Source: Polytrichum commune (taxonomy: Eukaryota > Streptophyta > Polytrichopsida > Polytrichales > Polytrichaceae). Taken from it: a DNA stretch of 64,000 bases. Where the stretch lies: contig OX485804.1 of NCBI GenBank assembly GCA_950295325.1, forward strand, positions 16,308,001 to 16,372,000. The letters run 5' to 3'. Positions within the stretch are counted from its first letter, which is position 1; the number at the start of each line of letters is the position of its first letter. Shown here piece after piece: positions 1 to 10,548 of this stretch. The notes under the pieces are model-generated. The model was not told the origin of the DNA. It searched no databases and worked only from the letters and a program-made list of their open reading frames with translations. Both the position numbers and the translations under genes were made by a program.

Positions 1-14
1 GCTAATACAGAGGA

Positions 15-308
15 TCACTCTGAATAGGACAACTGATTGACAAGCTCAATCCATCCAGCTGCTCTTGTGACAAGCTTCACAAGGTCTTCACTAATTTGTA
101 AAGAATTTGGTGGAAATAACATCGATGTAATGGGAGTACAGAGGGGAATCTCAGCACCAAAAGGAGAGCTCCACAGCAATAGGTGGCCATTGGGTTTCTG
201 GATGACATGACTTCGTGACGATGAAGACAACAACTTGGAAGGGCTGGACAAACAAGGTGCAACTTCAACAGGGAATTCCTTATTAACCAAAGAATTGGTC
301 TCATACAA
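15..308 (-). CDS. Possible 3' terminal exon of an unidentified gene
   Basis: An open stretch of about 97 codons on the minus strand runs to a stop near the window edge and lies downstream of the epimerase gene. Its composition (Ser/Pro/Leu-rich, with a C-terminus like AGWIELVNQLSYSE) could be coding, but a stop codon lies immediately upstream, there is no ATG at its start, and I do not recognise the product. It could also be 3' UTR of the epimerase transcript or chance. No splice acceptor clearly belongs to it. Confidence 0.15.
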   Translation of the reverse strand: MYETNSLVNKEFPVEVAPCLSSPSKLLSSSSRSHVIQKPNGHLLLWSSPFGAEIPLCTPITSMLFPPNSLQISEDLVKLVTRAAGWIELVNQLSYSE

Positions 309-567
309 TCAACCTCTCATGCACACAACTTTGCATATGAACTGTTACAGAATTCCTGTGGTTCCAAGTTTGACTGGGCCGCAGGGAGAACTGGATGACC
401 AGTCACCGCCTTCTTACTTGTGAATTGCAGTCACATCTCGCAAGACACAATTGTCTTAAAAAACTGCCCAGCAGCTTACTGGTAACTATGTATTATGACT
501 TAACTGGTGATGCCACCATGTACATTTTAGAGCCATTGTGGGAGCCTGATTGTGTTCAAAAACATCA

Positions 568-3278
568 TCACTTCAAGAAAACCAGAGAAGCTTGGGCATC
601 TTCCACACTCTTTCTTAGTGTGGAAATGACACCAGCTGGGTCCTTAGACCCAAAAACTGCACTCCCTGCCACAACACAGTTAGCTCCTGCATCTGCCGCT
701 TGTTTGATTGTCGAAGGACTTAGGCCCCCATCAACCTGCCAAAGACCCAGAACTGATGAGCATACACCCTAAAAATTTCTCAAATTCAACACGAGTTAAT
801 AACTACTGTAGTGCAAATATATAATGTTGGTACCATGTATTGCTGTTTCTACATTTGCATCCCCTACTTGCAAAATTTGAAGTTTTGAAGTATGTCAAGT
901 CCTCCAATGTATCACCACAACCATGTATCACAGTTTCAGGTAGAACATATTAGTTTAGAGTGCTTCTGCCACAGGAGGTAGTGCTGAAGTACCTCTATGT
1001 CAAGATGTGGAAACTTCCGTCGCAAAGCATTCACCTGTATACAAATATAACAATGATCACTTGAGGGATATATTTAATCCTTGAGGGCAACTGCCTGTGG
1101 TCAAGACATAGACCTGAAACAAGGATCATGTCATGCCACATCTTCTTTTAAAATAGACAATTAAGAAGAAAGTAAAGCCAAATCTGGCATGACTACAGAG
1201 ATGGACGACTCCTATTTAATGTTTGACTGTCAATCTTTGGTATGATCCCATTTAACAGCAGTCAATGCACAGAGGGGACTTAATAGAAAGAAATCATCAC
1301 AGCACCTTAGGCATTGTCTCAGGCATGAAACTTTGTCCCCCAAACCCAGGCTCCACTGTCATGACAAGCACCATGTCCACTGGTTCTGCACTCTCAACCT
1401 GTAATGAGAAGACAATACCACAACATTCAGATGTTAGTGGCAAAATAAGAAAGGGACCCAGAACTTCGAAAACAAACAAAGTGAAAGTTAAAATTGCGGG
1501 TATAGAAACTGGTAGTCTGGAACAGACAGTGAGATTTTTGTGTGTTTTGCATACCAAAGGAAAAACCTCTTCAATAGGTGTTCCAGGTCTCAAAGCAACT
1601 CCCGCTCGCATACCACCAGCCTTAATCTTGCGCACAAGTTCCTGCCAGTTATCTGAATCCATGGAACAAATGAGCTGCTAAAGATGTTGATCACAATAAA
1701 ATACTAGGTCACAGTGATAGATGAATACGACAATAATTTTGAGACAGCACTTCTCAGTTCTTTTAACCAAATTGTTTTGAAAACAGCAACTGTGATTAAA
1801 AGGACAGCACATTGTGAAAATTTGATGTGATTGAAATTGAGTTCGTGTAGATTGAGCTCTTTTGAATCCCAACCCTCAATAATGATATAAAAAACATGAA
1901 AATAGAGAGCCAACCTTTAGCGACTTCGACATGGAAAGTGAAGCCTGAAGCACCAGCCTTGATGAACTCATCTACATAGTCCATGGGGTTGGTAACCATC
2001 AAATGGCAGTCCATAAACATACTGCACACATAAAATTAAGAGATGTTCAAGAAAAACCCTCCAGCAACAAAAATTGCTCCCAAACTAACACTTCATTGCT
2101 GACTTCAATGTAAAATTATGCAGGGAGAAAAATGGACAGAAAAGAGATTGTACAAGAGAAACTTACTTCGTATGCTTTCTCAAGGACTTGATGACAGGTG
2201 CACCAATAGTTAGGTTTGGTACATAGTGCCTGCATTTCCAGAAGAGCAGAATTCTGCAGACTTAAAAGCGTGGCTCTTGACACTTCCTTTTCCATATGAA
2301 ATACATAAATGGAATGCAAGAAGAGATATTTTTTATTTATTGCTTAACACAAATACTTATGGCACACTGCAAACGTCACAGGGAGATACCAAACATGCAA
2401 TTGTTCTGGTCAATGATTCTCATTGAGCTGCTTCTCAAATCTTACCCATCCTGCACATAAACGTCACAAACACCAACACCAATCCCACTAGAATGAGTAC
2501 ACTTTGAAGTCAACTACAAACAATAAACTTACATGCTTATGTAGTTGGCAACATCAGTTCACACTCACCCTAAGAAAATAAAGAGTGTTCAGAAGGCCTA
2601 ATATTGTTCTTTTAGGATATTACATTTGACTCAACATCGAATGTAACTAGTAATGAGCATCAACAAGGTCTATTAATCCTAATCCCCGTGCTTGGGGATC
2701 TCTTGCGACAATTGTGTCAATAACGCTGAACCCGCCAGCTTGGAGGCCCTAACCTTAAAATCAAAGCAACTCCATACCGAGATCCTAGAATAAATGTTTA
2801 TGGAACACCCAAGGATGGTCAAATCACTTCGTAGCCGGCTATAAATATGTGTGTTGGGTCCCCTAATTAGGCACGAAATTCCCTCTTAAAACTGACCAGG
2901 CAAAACATCGGAATTCATCAACATACGTTAAACGAATTCGAAATTTGAGCATTAAATTAATTGGCTAATGTAAAGATTAATCTAATTGGAAAAAAATTCC
3001 TAACATTATGCCGCCTTACCTCCCTCAAAATCGAGCATACCCCTGGGAACTAACTAAGAAATCATCGAATCCTTTACATAGTAACAAACACAGCAAGCAG
3101 GTGAAGGGGAAGAAAAGCAAATGAGCATTGGCTATACCATGACATCCATGTGAAGCCAATCGGCGCCACAATCCTGCATAAACTTGGCCTCCGAGGCCAA
3201 ATTGGCGAAGTCGGAGGAGAGCATGGAGGGGGCTATCTTGGGCCCCGGAATCCTGCTCATGTCCGGATTCTGACCCAT
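568..3278 (-). CDS. RPE: Ribulose-5-phosphate 3-epimerase (cytosolic type), eight exons
   Basis: Interconverts ribulose-5-phosphate and xylulose-5-phosphate in the pentose phosphate pathway. Exons, all minus strand: 3138-3278, 2446-2450 (5 nt), 2167-2229, 1915-2021, 1555-1652, 1306-1398, 993-1034 and 568-735. All phases agree and give 238 residues, normal for the family. The (beta/alpha)8 barrel signatures are in order: [14 protein letters not shown] near residue 14, the metal-binding HMD (H43, D45), [13 protein letters not shown] from residue 48, DCHLMV with H76, [10 protein letters not shown], and IEVDGGL with D185. The start ATG at 3278 gives a short N-terminus with no transit peptide, so the product should be cytosolic rather than plastidic. 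The exon at 1306 uses a GTGCTG donor, slightly weak. A TGACGTCA bZIP-type site lies about 230 bp upstream of the start codon. Confidence 0.93.
2446..2450 (-). other. RPE: 5-nt microexon (GATGG) of the epimerase gene
   Basis: The first large exon ends in codons for HMDVM and the third begins G-CAC-TAT (HYVPN). The conserved Asp-Gly between them needs exactly five bases. Those bases occur once in the intervening intron between a textbook acceptor and donor (minus strand TTATGTGCAG/GATGG/GTAAGA). Including it restores both the reading phase and the family motif MDGHYVPN; skipping it shifts the frame. Confidence 0.85.
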
Positions 3279-3510
3279 GCTGCCTGCTTGCCTCCCTCGA
3301 ATCCCACAGAAACACAGTCTGGAACGTTTGTTTGCAGAACGCTCTTCACCTCGTTGCGATGGTGCAGTAGCGATGAGGACTCGATGATTATGTAAGTAAG
3401 TGATTTGGGAATTGCGAGCGAGACAGATACATAGACAGAGGAGGAGGGTCGCCTCAAAGCCAAGGGGTCAGACTGGGGTGGCGCTTGCATTCCTTCCTTC
3501 ATTCCACCTG

Positions 3511-3518
3511 TGACGTCA
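3511..3518. promoter_or_regulatory. TGACGTCA palindrome upstream of the epimerase gene
   Basis: An 8-bp perfect palindrome of the bZIP/CRE (TGA-element) type lies 233 bp before the epimerase start codon. The span 3279-3553 is otherwise the presumed 5' UTR and promoter. Functional use is inferred from position and motif only. Confidence 0.35.
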
Positions 3519-3553
3519 CCAAGTTCATCCTTGAACACCTTCATCCATCCGGT

Positions 3554-3917
3554 GAGTTTCCATGTAGGCCGTCGCCCACCAGATTCTAGTGTGCATAAGG
3601 ACCAACCTGTAGAGGGAATCTAGTGGGTAGAGTTCGTATGTGCCAACTAGCTACTCTCATTTTCTCAAATTTGGGTTCACCTACTAACCTTCTCCTCCCA
3701 GTTACCAAGGATAGAGTCATTGGGTGTTTTGAGTCTTCAACCGGTCTTAATCCTTCAATGAACGACACTTGTAGGTTGAAGATTTTTTAGTGGACACATG
3801 AAATTCTAGCGGACTGCCATAATGCAATTGGATGGCGGCTTGTGCTTAATTATATGTAAACACCTACAACCCATTATTATCTAGAATCTAGTGGGTAGGT
3901 GGCTTACATGGAAACTC
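3554..3917. mobile_element. MITE-like element with about 40-bp terminal inverted repeats
   Basis: The left end GAGTTTCCATGTAGGCC is mirrored by GGCTTACATGGAAACTC at the right, and the inner parts (CCCACCAGATTCTAG against CTAGAATCTAGTGGG) also pair. It is about 364 bp with no coding capacity. I could not fix a target duplication, so the superfamily is open. Confidence 0.6.
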
Positions 3918-4562
3918 GTCCTTAGACACCGGACGCTAAAACACCCCCATCAAGCTCTAGCCACCTAAGAATCTGGGGCGCCTGACCTACACATCAATGC
4001 CCATACCATAATTTAATGGTTTGCCCGCAATTTGCCTAACCATGCAAAACCATGGATGGAGTCAGCTCCAATGATGCTAGTCATTCTTTTCAGCCACTGA
4101 CCTTCCTTGGACGTTGGGAACATTCCATGCTCCCACCTCCTCGGTTCTATACCATATATGCTAATGTTTTATGTACCATATTTGTGGAATGTGTTGTGCA
4201 CCCTAGCCCAAACACTTCCTCGAATGTGACAAACTTGAGTGGGAAATGTAAGCTTGTGTGTGTGGGGGGGGGGGGGGTTGGTTTAAGGTTAGGTAAACCT
4301 ACATGCTCATCATCGCACCAAGGATGAACACAATGTCATCAACCTAATTCTCTTCTCAACGTGCATCTATAGCACAAGCTTGGCCTACTTACAACTTCTT
4401 GTCTTGAAGGTGATTTTAAAATATAAAATCTCATTTTGTATACACAATGAAGATACATAGTATGAAAGAATGTTCTTATTAAAAAGCTATCCTCACAATG
4501 TTATACAATATGGAGTTAAGAAAAATATAGTCCTATGATGATGTGTTCACCACGTAAGACAC
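3918..4562. other. Intergenic spacer, no gene seen
   Basis: Nothing with coding support on either strand. The only local feature is a run of G at about 4264-4277. Confidence 0.6.
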
Positions 4563-4786
4563 TACCGTACCTGCATGGCCAGTTCAGCAGAAAATAAGTC
4601 ATTTTGTGAGGTGCCGAAATATGTGATAAATACGAGGCCTCACTGCCCAAAGATAAGATACTTATTGGGTATTGTTCATGGGTGTCGAATAATGATTAAA
4701 ATATTGTTGTAACTGCAGAATGACCTTGCAATAATTAAAATAATTATTCAGCACTTAAGTGCCGAATTGGCCATGCAAGTACGGTA
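4563..4786. mobile_element. MITE, 224 bp, 23-bp terminal inverted repeats
   Basis: TACCGTACCTGCATGGCC at the left matches, in reverse complement, GGCCATGCAAGTACGGTA at the right with few mismatches. If the outermost TA on each side is the target duplication, this is a Tc1/mariner (Stowaway-like) element; the TA could equally be part of the repeat. No coding capacity. Confidence 0.6.
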
Positions 4787-5329
4787 AATAAGAATCTATT
4801 GTCTTTTGATGATGTTTGTTGATGTTGGAATTTGAGGTCTTTCTTAATTTATCCATAAAAGATTGCATGCTCATCACATTTATAACTAAAAACTCTGAAA
4901 GATACTCCATTGCAAAATTTAATAGTAATTGGGCATACTTGCAGGCTCAAGAAAGCTTGACTATTGGTGTCGGTTGGTCATGCACGTCATTCCCCTTCAT
5001 TGGCTCATCATTCAAAACTAAACCCAAATGGATATTTCTACCCTGTGCCAAATCCACCAACTTAGCCATGTTGTACTCAACATCAACATTTTTTTTTCTC
5101 CTGCCTATTGCACATAAATCTCAATAGGCAATTCTTCACTAATTCAAAGAGGAAACGAGACTTTCCAATTCATTTGTCGTTCCTTTCATTCACGATTTCT
5201 CACGTTCACCATCCATGGCAAAATCGACGCTCTAATTTGCATGTAAAATCTTGGACATCCTTTAGTTGTTTCGTATAATTTGGGGATTCATCTCTCTCCA
5301 CACTTGAGAGCATCACATACTACCTTGCC
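4787..5329. other. Intergenic spacer, no gene seen
   Basis: A plus-strand open frame here (about 4816-5127) has no recognisable domain and looks fortuitous. The span may hold more of the decayed transposase that follows, but I cannot align it. Confidence 0.4.
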
Positions 5330-5760
5330 TTTCATGATGCATTATTTACCTCGATTCATGGTGAGTAATAAAAGAATCAAACCAAGAGAGAATCCATTCC
5401 AAAGCTTTTTCTTACATTGAATTTTGAGTGTAGCAATTATTCCCTACACCTTCCACTTTTGCGATTTTAAATGTACATCGAGGCTCATAATCTAGTTGTC
5501 AAAAACATATGATGTCATCCAGGCCGTTTGGTTTGCAAACCACCACATATAATTTGTTGGCAACCACATTCCAAAACATCTTGGGCATAGAGATTTGTAA
5601 ATAATCACGAGTTTTAATATGTCATTGCATGTTGTGTTTACAACAAGAGCCGGTCCTTCTAAATTTTGCATCCATAAAATTTTCCGTGCGTTTAGTGTTT
5701 GTTTGGTTGGGCACAATAAAATAAACCAGTCTCATCCATATTGTAAACATCTTGTGGTGC
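5330..5760 (-). pseudogene. Decayed DDE transposase of the jerky/Tigger (pogo) type
   Basis: Read on the minus strand from 5760, the sequence encodes APQDVYNMDETGLFYCAQPN, the second-Asp region of the DDE_1 family of transposases. It is followed, with frame changes and stops, by a KDRL-like piece, VIIYKSLCPRCF, AWMTSYVF and IIATLKIQCKKKL, in the order expected for that family (DRLTVLLC..., PLVIGKS...PRCF, AWMTS..F, GII..FK..YRR). Several in-frame stops and frameshifts show it is dead. The N-terminal DNA-binding part and clear element ends were not found. Confidence 0.7.
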
Positions 5761-6632
5761 CATAACCAATGCGGAGGAGATCAGTGCTTATCAAATTGTG
5801 TGCAAATTGTTTTGTGTGCAAATGTGGTCATCAACGCCATAATTTGTTGAAATTATAACCAATATCAAAAGCATCCGCCACTCGAGACTGCCGTCACCTC
5901 CACAATGAAGAAACTGCAAAGCAACATGTGCAAATTTAGGAGTATAAGTTGGTAAGGACCGAATTTCCAATATGAATAGATGTGAGATTCAAGTGTGACA
6001 ACAACTTTTGAATCAAAGAAGAGAAATCAACAACTTCATAATTAGAGTTTGCAAATCCAGCAATCCCTAAACCTTTCAACCTCCACCCAAACCCAAAGAC
6101 TCAAAAATGTAATGTCTAAATTGAAACCAATGGTTAAAGCATCTAACACGAGTTAACTTAAATTTAGTAATTAATGTATTCTCCATGTACTCCCAGATCC
6201 CAAGGCAAATCCCACAATGGGTCCCACCACGTACACACATAATTTCCTTTGGTATTTGACAAAATGGGCCTAACATACATCATATTATAAGCGTCGTAGT
6301 CGTATTATCAAGGTAAATTAGCACTTTAAAGTTTGGTTGATAGGAAATGCGTCAAATAATCGAGGTGTTGTATTATTGGGATTTGAAGGCACTTTCGATA
6401 ATCATAACTAAATAAAGGGAGATCTATTTTTTGTTGATGTGTCATTATAAATTTGGGAACACAACACAAATTTCATTGCATAAATAGGATTGGTAGAAGT
6501 TGGAGAACATCAAATATGAACTGAATAACACCAACATACCTTGAATGAACAAACAACTGATAGTAGAATGTTTGAGTCTTCTCCGCTTCGACCACCCCCA
6601 ATTTCCAACACATTGCGAGAAGGGGAGGATTG
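5761..6632. other. AT-rich spacer, possibly upstream remains of the transposase
   Basis: No gene seen. The minus strand directly upstream of the transposase relic may contain further degraded coding sequence, but no motif is readable. Confidence 0.35.
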
Positions 6633-6982
6633 TAGGGGAGGCCACACACGTTCAAAACAGTGTTTGGCAAGCTAAGATGAAAGAATTTCGGCCTTGACAT
6701 GTGCCCAACTTCAAGGAGATGGGTTTCGAGGTTGGTCACTTCCTTTTTTGGGGGGTTAAAACCATCCATTTCCAACTCCGATCGGAAGCATAGGCTTTAA
6801 GCCTTACAAAAACACATATTGGATCACCATTGAAAAATATACGACTCTACCCAATAAAAGAGGGACCGACGTTGAAACCAAGCTCCTTGAAGTTAGGCAC
6901 ATGTCAAGGCTGAAATTCTTTTACATTACTTTACCAAACTCTGTTTTGAAGCCATTGTTTTCGAACATGTGTGGCCTCCCCT
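6633..6982. mobile_element. Long imperfect inverted repeat with arms of about 100 bp
   Basis: The arm at about 6633-6745 (AGGGGAGGCCACACACGTTC onward) is the reverse complement of the arm at about 6868-6982, with a central loop of some 120 bp. Both arms contain the block GCCTTGACATGTGCC or its complement. The structure fits a foldback or MITE-like element; no coding capacity and no clear target duplication. Confidence 0.6.
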
Positions 6983-7068
6983 CGAGAAAAGAATGAGCAT
7001 AAGCCCCAAACCGGCGTTTTCAAACGTGTGTGGCCTCGCCTCGTGAAAAGAATCGGCATAAGCCCTAG
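6953..7068. repeat. Two-copy direct repeat of about 58 bp at the edge of the inverted repeat
   Basis: The blocks TTCGAACATGTGTGGCC...GAGCATAAGCCC and TTCAAACGTGTGTGGCC...GGCATAAGCCC lie side by side with several differences. The outer end of the preceding inverted repeat has therefore been duplicated in tandem. Confidence 0.6.
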
Positions 7069-7184
7069 TCGCACGAGATCATGGCAACTACTTCCTCCAG
7101 TGATGTCTTTCTTTCATCCATGAAGACTTTCATCCATCTGATGCTTATCATTTTTTTTAATGTACTCCTGATTGTTGGGAAGAT

Positions 7185-7460
7185 GCTACATTAAACATGA
7201 TATTTAGTGTCACCAATTTTGATTTCCTTGCTCAATACTAATTGTAAACCGCGGTATAGTGCACCACTACTAAAATGTTAACCCAACATTATTTGTCATT
7301 CCTTGTAAATTTTCTGGGGGGTTATAGATTTACAGTGTTGCAATTGCTATCACTTACCAAGCGATTTTTCATCCAAATTTCAACTATCCATGACAATATT
7401 TCATCACAAGTTGCTTACAAAGAGAATGTAGGGTTTTTGGCCAGTTGACGAACTCATTCA
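7185..7460 (-). repeat. Dispersed repeat copy (family also at 48.55 and 61.2 kb)
   Basis: This stretch (TGACAATATTTCATCACAAG, TTCATCCAAATTTCAACTAT, ATTCCTTGTAAATTTTCTGG) is the reverse complement of 61200-61480 with moderate divergence. Part of it recurs at about 48553-48660. No coding capacity; the family is unnamed here. Confidence 0.55.
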
Positions 7461-7823
7461 TCATCCACGAGAATAGTCGTTCACTTTTTTCATAAGAAGT
7501 GTCATCCGAAACGTTACCATAGTGATATAAAAATGCCATACGAGACTAAATATCATATTTAGTGTAGCATTTCCTATTCCATGCTTTCACTCCATAAGTT
7601 TAATTAGCTTTAGTTGGTCCCAAATTGAGATGGGATAGTTTGCCAAATCCCCACATGCCAATGAAATCAAAAAGTGGTTGGATATGAAAGTTTTGTGAGG
7701 AGAAATTTCTCAAGGCAGAACAAGTTCTTTCCTTATTTTTCTTTCTTTGTTGTACTTGTTCACATACCATTACATTACTCAAATAGGCCTCAACACTCCT
7801 TCACTATAAGGAGAGGCTACTAA
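7461..7823. other. Spacer, no gene seen
   Basis: AT-rich with short, unconvincing open frames on the minus strand only. Confidence 0.5.
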
Positions 7824-8356
7824 GGGCCGCTTTACACTTAGAGGCCGGGCCAATTCGTTGTGTAAGAGGCTTGAAATCCTCATTTGTGATTGGTCAAAAG
7901 GCTCAAATCGGCCCCAACCCCTTTACATCTAGAGGCCGGGCCGATTTGGTGGTATGATTTTTTAAATTAAAAAATGTATGTTATGACACGGCCCGAGCTC
8001 GTTGAATTGGGTGCACCCAAAATGGAAGGCCAATTCTTGGCCTAGAGGCCAATGTCATATTCCACTAAAAAAATCTTCTTAAATAAAGTATAATTTTTTA
8101 AAGTGAACTAGATCCATTGGATTATGTGGAATCTAAAGGCTCTATCTTAGATTATGCTACATCCGTTGGATTAGGCTAATTTTTTTGAATCAACTTGGCT
8201 TCTTGGCCCGAGGGCCTTTACATATGGGAAAATTGGCCCCCGGTATAATCTTATTATAATGTGTAGTAGAGGCCGGCCTCCAACCCAAAAAAGGCTGAAA
8301 TTTTGTGCAATCGGCCTCAAGGGAAATTGGCCCGGCCTCTAGGTGTAAAGCGGCCC
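7824..8356. mobile_element. Tourist-like (PIF/Harbinger) MITE, 533 bp, TAA target duplication
   Basis: The left end GGGCCGCTTTACACTTAGAG and the right end CTCTAGGTGTAAAGCGGCCC are inverted repeats, continuing inward through GGCCGGGCC. Both ends are bordered by TAA (7821-7823 and 8357-8359). A TAA/TTA duplication with ends beginning GGGCC is characteristic of PIF/Harbinger MITEs. The block TTTACATCTAGAGGCCGGGC recurs internally near 7921, so the end has been duplicated inside the element. No coding capacity. Confidence 0.8.
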
Positions 8357-8420
8357 TAAGGTTCCACAAATCTCGCAATCTTCTATTCTCTAACATGCTA
8401 TCCCGTTTGGTGGTTGACTA

Positions 8421-8580
8421 CATAACATTATTAAGCAGTGTGCATTTGTTCATGTGGGCCCCAAGAATATAACCATGGAATGCCCCATGATTAAGTTTGA
8501 ATGTACACTGGGTAAGGGCATCCCATGATTATATTCTCAAGGCCCACATGAACGAGTGCGCATTGTTTAATAATGTTATG
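8421..8580. mobile_element. MITE, 160 bp, ends CATAACATTATTAAG
   Basis: Nearly the whole element is an inverted repeat: CATAACATTATTAAGCAGTG at the left pairs with the right end (TTTAATAATGTTATG), and GTTCATGTGGGCC pairs with GGCCCACATGAAC. A second, larger copy lies at 26787-27012 and a single end near 56816. The target duplication is unclear. Confidence 0.75.
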
Positions 8581-9990
8581 CGTGAGAAACATGTTAATAA
8601 TAATAGTAGCAATCAACAAACTTTGGTTGCCATGCTAGCTAGGCTGACATTCCACTACGACCTCTCTAATATCACACATATGGCAACCAAAGTGCATGTG
8701 ATATGAAGGAGGTTTGTAGTGTTGACATGGATGTGTGATTACAGAGAATTTAGTGTCGTTTGTGACATTATGTAGCTATGTTAAATTGATGATTCCATAC
8801 ATGGGACAAATATAATCTCCCAAAGCTCAAACTTCTAAGGATACGTTGGCTCATAATTTCATGCATATTGCCAAAGTTCAAGATCCTCACCCCTTGCAAA
8901 TCCTAGGTAAATCAAACCATGTTGTTGTTGTTGTTGATTATTATTATTATTATTATTATTATTATTTTTTTTGTCTTTCTCTACTTTAAAGACTAGTGAC
9001 AATGTAATGTAAACCATCAACTCACAACATAGGAAGGCATTCATCTATGCTTCCCACACACCACCAAAACTCATTATAAAACATATGTTTAAAAATGAAT
9101 GGATTATGTCATCAAATTTTATTGACTACTTCACACTCAATAGTGAACACAATTCAGAGAACAATGCGTATTTAGTTCATGAATCACCAAACATACACTT
9201 CCAATAACAATATCTAATCATGTTGTTTACAATATATATTGTTTCTTATTACATATCACTTTGTGGTTCCTTAATGGATTGGTAACTAACCATTCCAAGT
9301 ATGATTATTTCTACTTTCTTTGGGATTCTCTAATTCTAGTATTTTAGACCAAAATTGCACAACAATGCATTATTGCATGGAACTATATTCAATTGCTCCA
9401 AACTAACTTGACCAAAATAACTCATTGTCCACTGTCGTGTTGGTCTATGACCTCAAACTAACACCGATAATAGATCATAGCATGATCCTTCATTTATTTA
9501 TCTTTAGATTACAGTAACCAATGTGCACCCACAATGTTATCACCACCTTTTTTTATTTGAATTTATGAAAATAGGTGCAATAGTGTCGTTGACAAAATTG
9601 AATGTACTTAGCGTACCTAATGGCACTTGTAGATAATGGACTTATAGTTTTCACAATCAAACTCAATAAAGTATGCTCCCCTATTGTAGAGGACTCCATC
9701 TCGACTAATGCTTGCTATTTATGTACATTCACATGTGGAATGAAATTTTCTCCTAAGTAGAGGAAGTGAACAACAATCTGTATAATAGTTTTTGTTTGGA
9801 TGTAATTTATCAATTTACATCAATATAACCGATAGGCACATTGATAGTAAATGCAGCTTTCTTATATAAAATTGACAGTTACATCCGATTGTAAGACCAA
9901 ACAAGGATCGTGGTATTGCCCACAAAATTATGTGCCCAAACATGAAAATGCCAACTGATAGCACCACACTGTGTGAAGGAGGGGTGGTCA
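8581..9990. other. Spacer with a TTG/TTA microsatellite, no gene seen
   Basis: AT-rich DNA with short open frames only. A simple repeat of TTG then TTA triplets lies at about 8922-8966. Confidence 0.5.
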
Positions 9991-10073
9991 GGTTTTCGCT
10001 CTTTTCCAAGCTCCGAGCTTCGTCGCGAACCATGGGTGCGTTCCTCTGCCCTTGTCTCGTCTTCGCAAATTGT

Positions 10074-10087
10074 TTTAGGGTTTAGGG
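10074..10087 (+). promoter_or_regulatory. Double telo-box in the MED31 5' region
   Basis: TTTAGGGTTTAGGG is two plant telomere-type units in tandem (telo-box). Such boxes are common close to the start of plant genes for translation and growth functions. It lies about 450 bp before the start codon. An acceptor TTGACTTGCAG at 10455-10465 suggests a 5' UTR intron between the two, and that presumed intron also contains a CACGTG G-box core at about 10327. Confidence 0.45.
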
Positions 10088-10530
10088 TATGGAGGCGGAT
10101 GCGATGGCGAGATGTTGGCGTGTGTGCCCCTGGAGAGGGAGCACGGCATCGTTTGGATTGGTACTTGCTGTGCGTTTTTAGGTCAAAGTGATGTGGGTGT
10201 GTGTTTTCTGAGCGCGAGTGTGGTTGTCGGGGGGTTTCAGGTATCTCTCGGGATTCCACTCACAAGAGGCCGGGTTTTTGAGGTTGGCCCTCGCGGGGTC
10301 GCGACTCTTTGTCCCGGCCATTGTAGCACGTGTGTCATCCTCACCTTCCTCCGGTTTAACGATCCCACACAAATGTATTGTGGGGATAAATCAAACTGAA
10401 GTTTGTGAATACGAGGCAGGGAAAATCTTGTTTCTATGTTAATAAACATGGGTTTTGACTTGCAGGTTTGTTATCAATGGTTTGAGAAGCGAAGCTCCGA
10501 GCCAATGCCGCTTTTCTTGAGGAGTCTGAA

Positions 10531-10548
10531 ATGAAATGGCTCAAGTAG
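10531..10548 (+). other. Short upstream ORF overlapping the MED31 start codon
   Basis: ATG AAA TGG CTC AAG TAG begins five bases before the MED31 start codon, in a different frame, and ends inside the MED31 coding region. It has G at -3 and A at +4; the main ATG has G at -3 and G at +4. It could lower initiation at the main start, but this is inference. Confidence 0.5.

Noticed and set aside
3025-3544. Minus-strand open frames over the first epimerase exon
   Set aside because: They are in other frames than the splice-supported one that encodes the conserved epimerase N-terminus.
9879-10449. Overlapping open frames around the MED31 5' region
   Set aside because: They fall in a GC-richer promoter/leader segment and lack family similarity; the splice-supported MED31 frame starts later.
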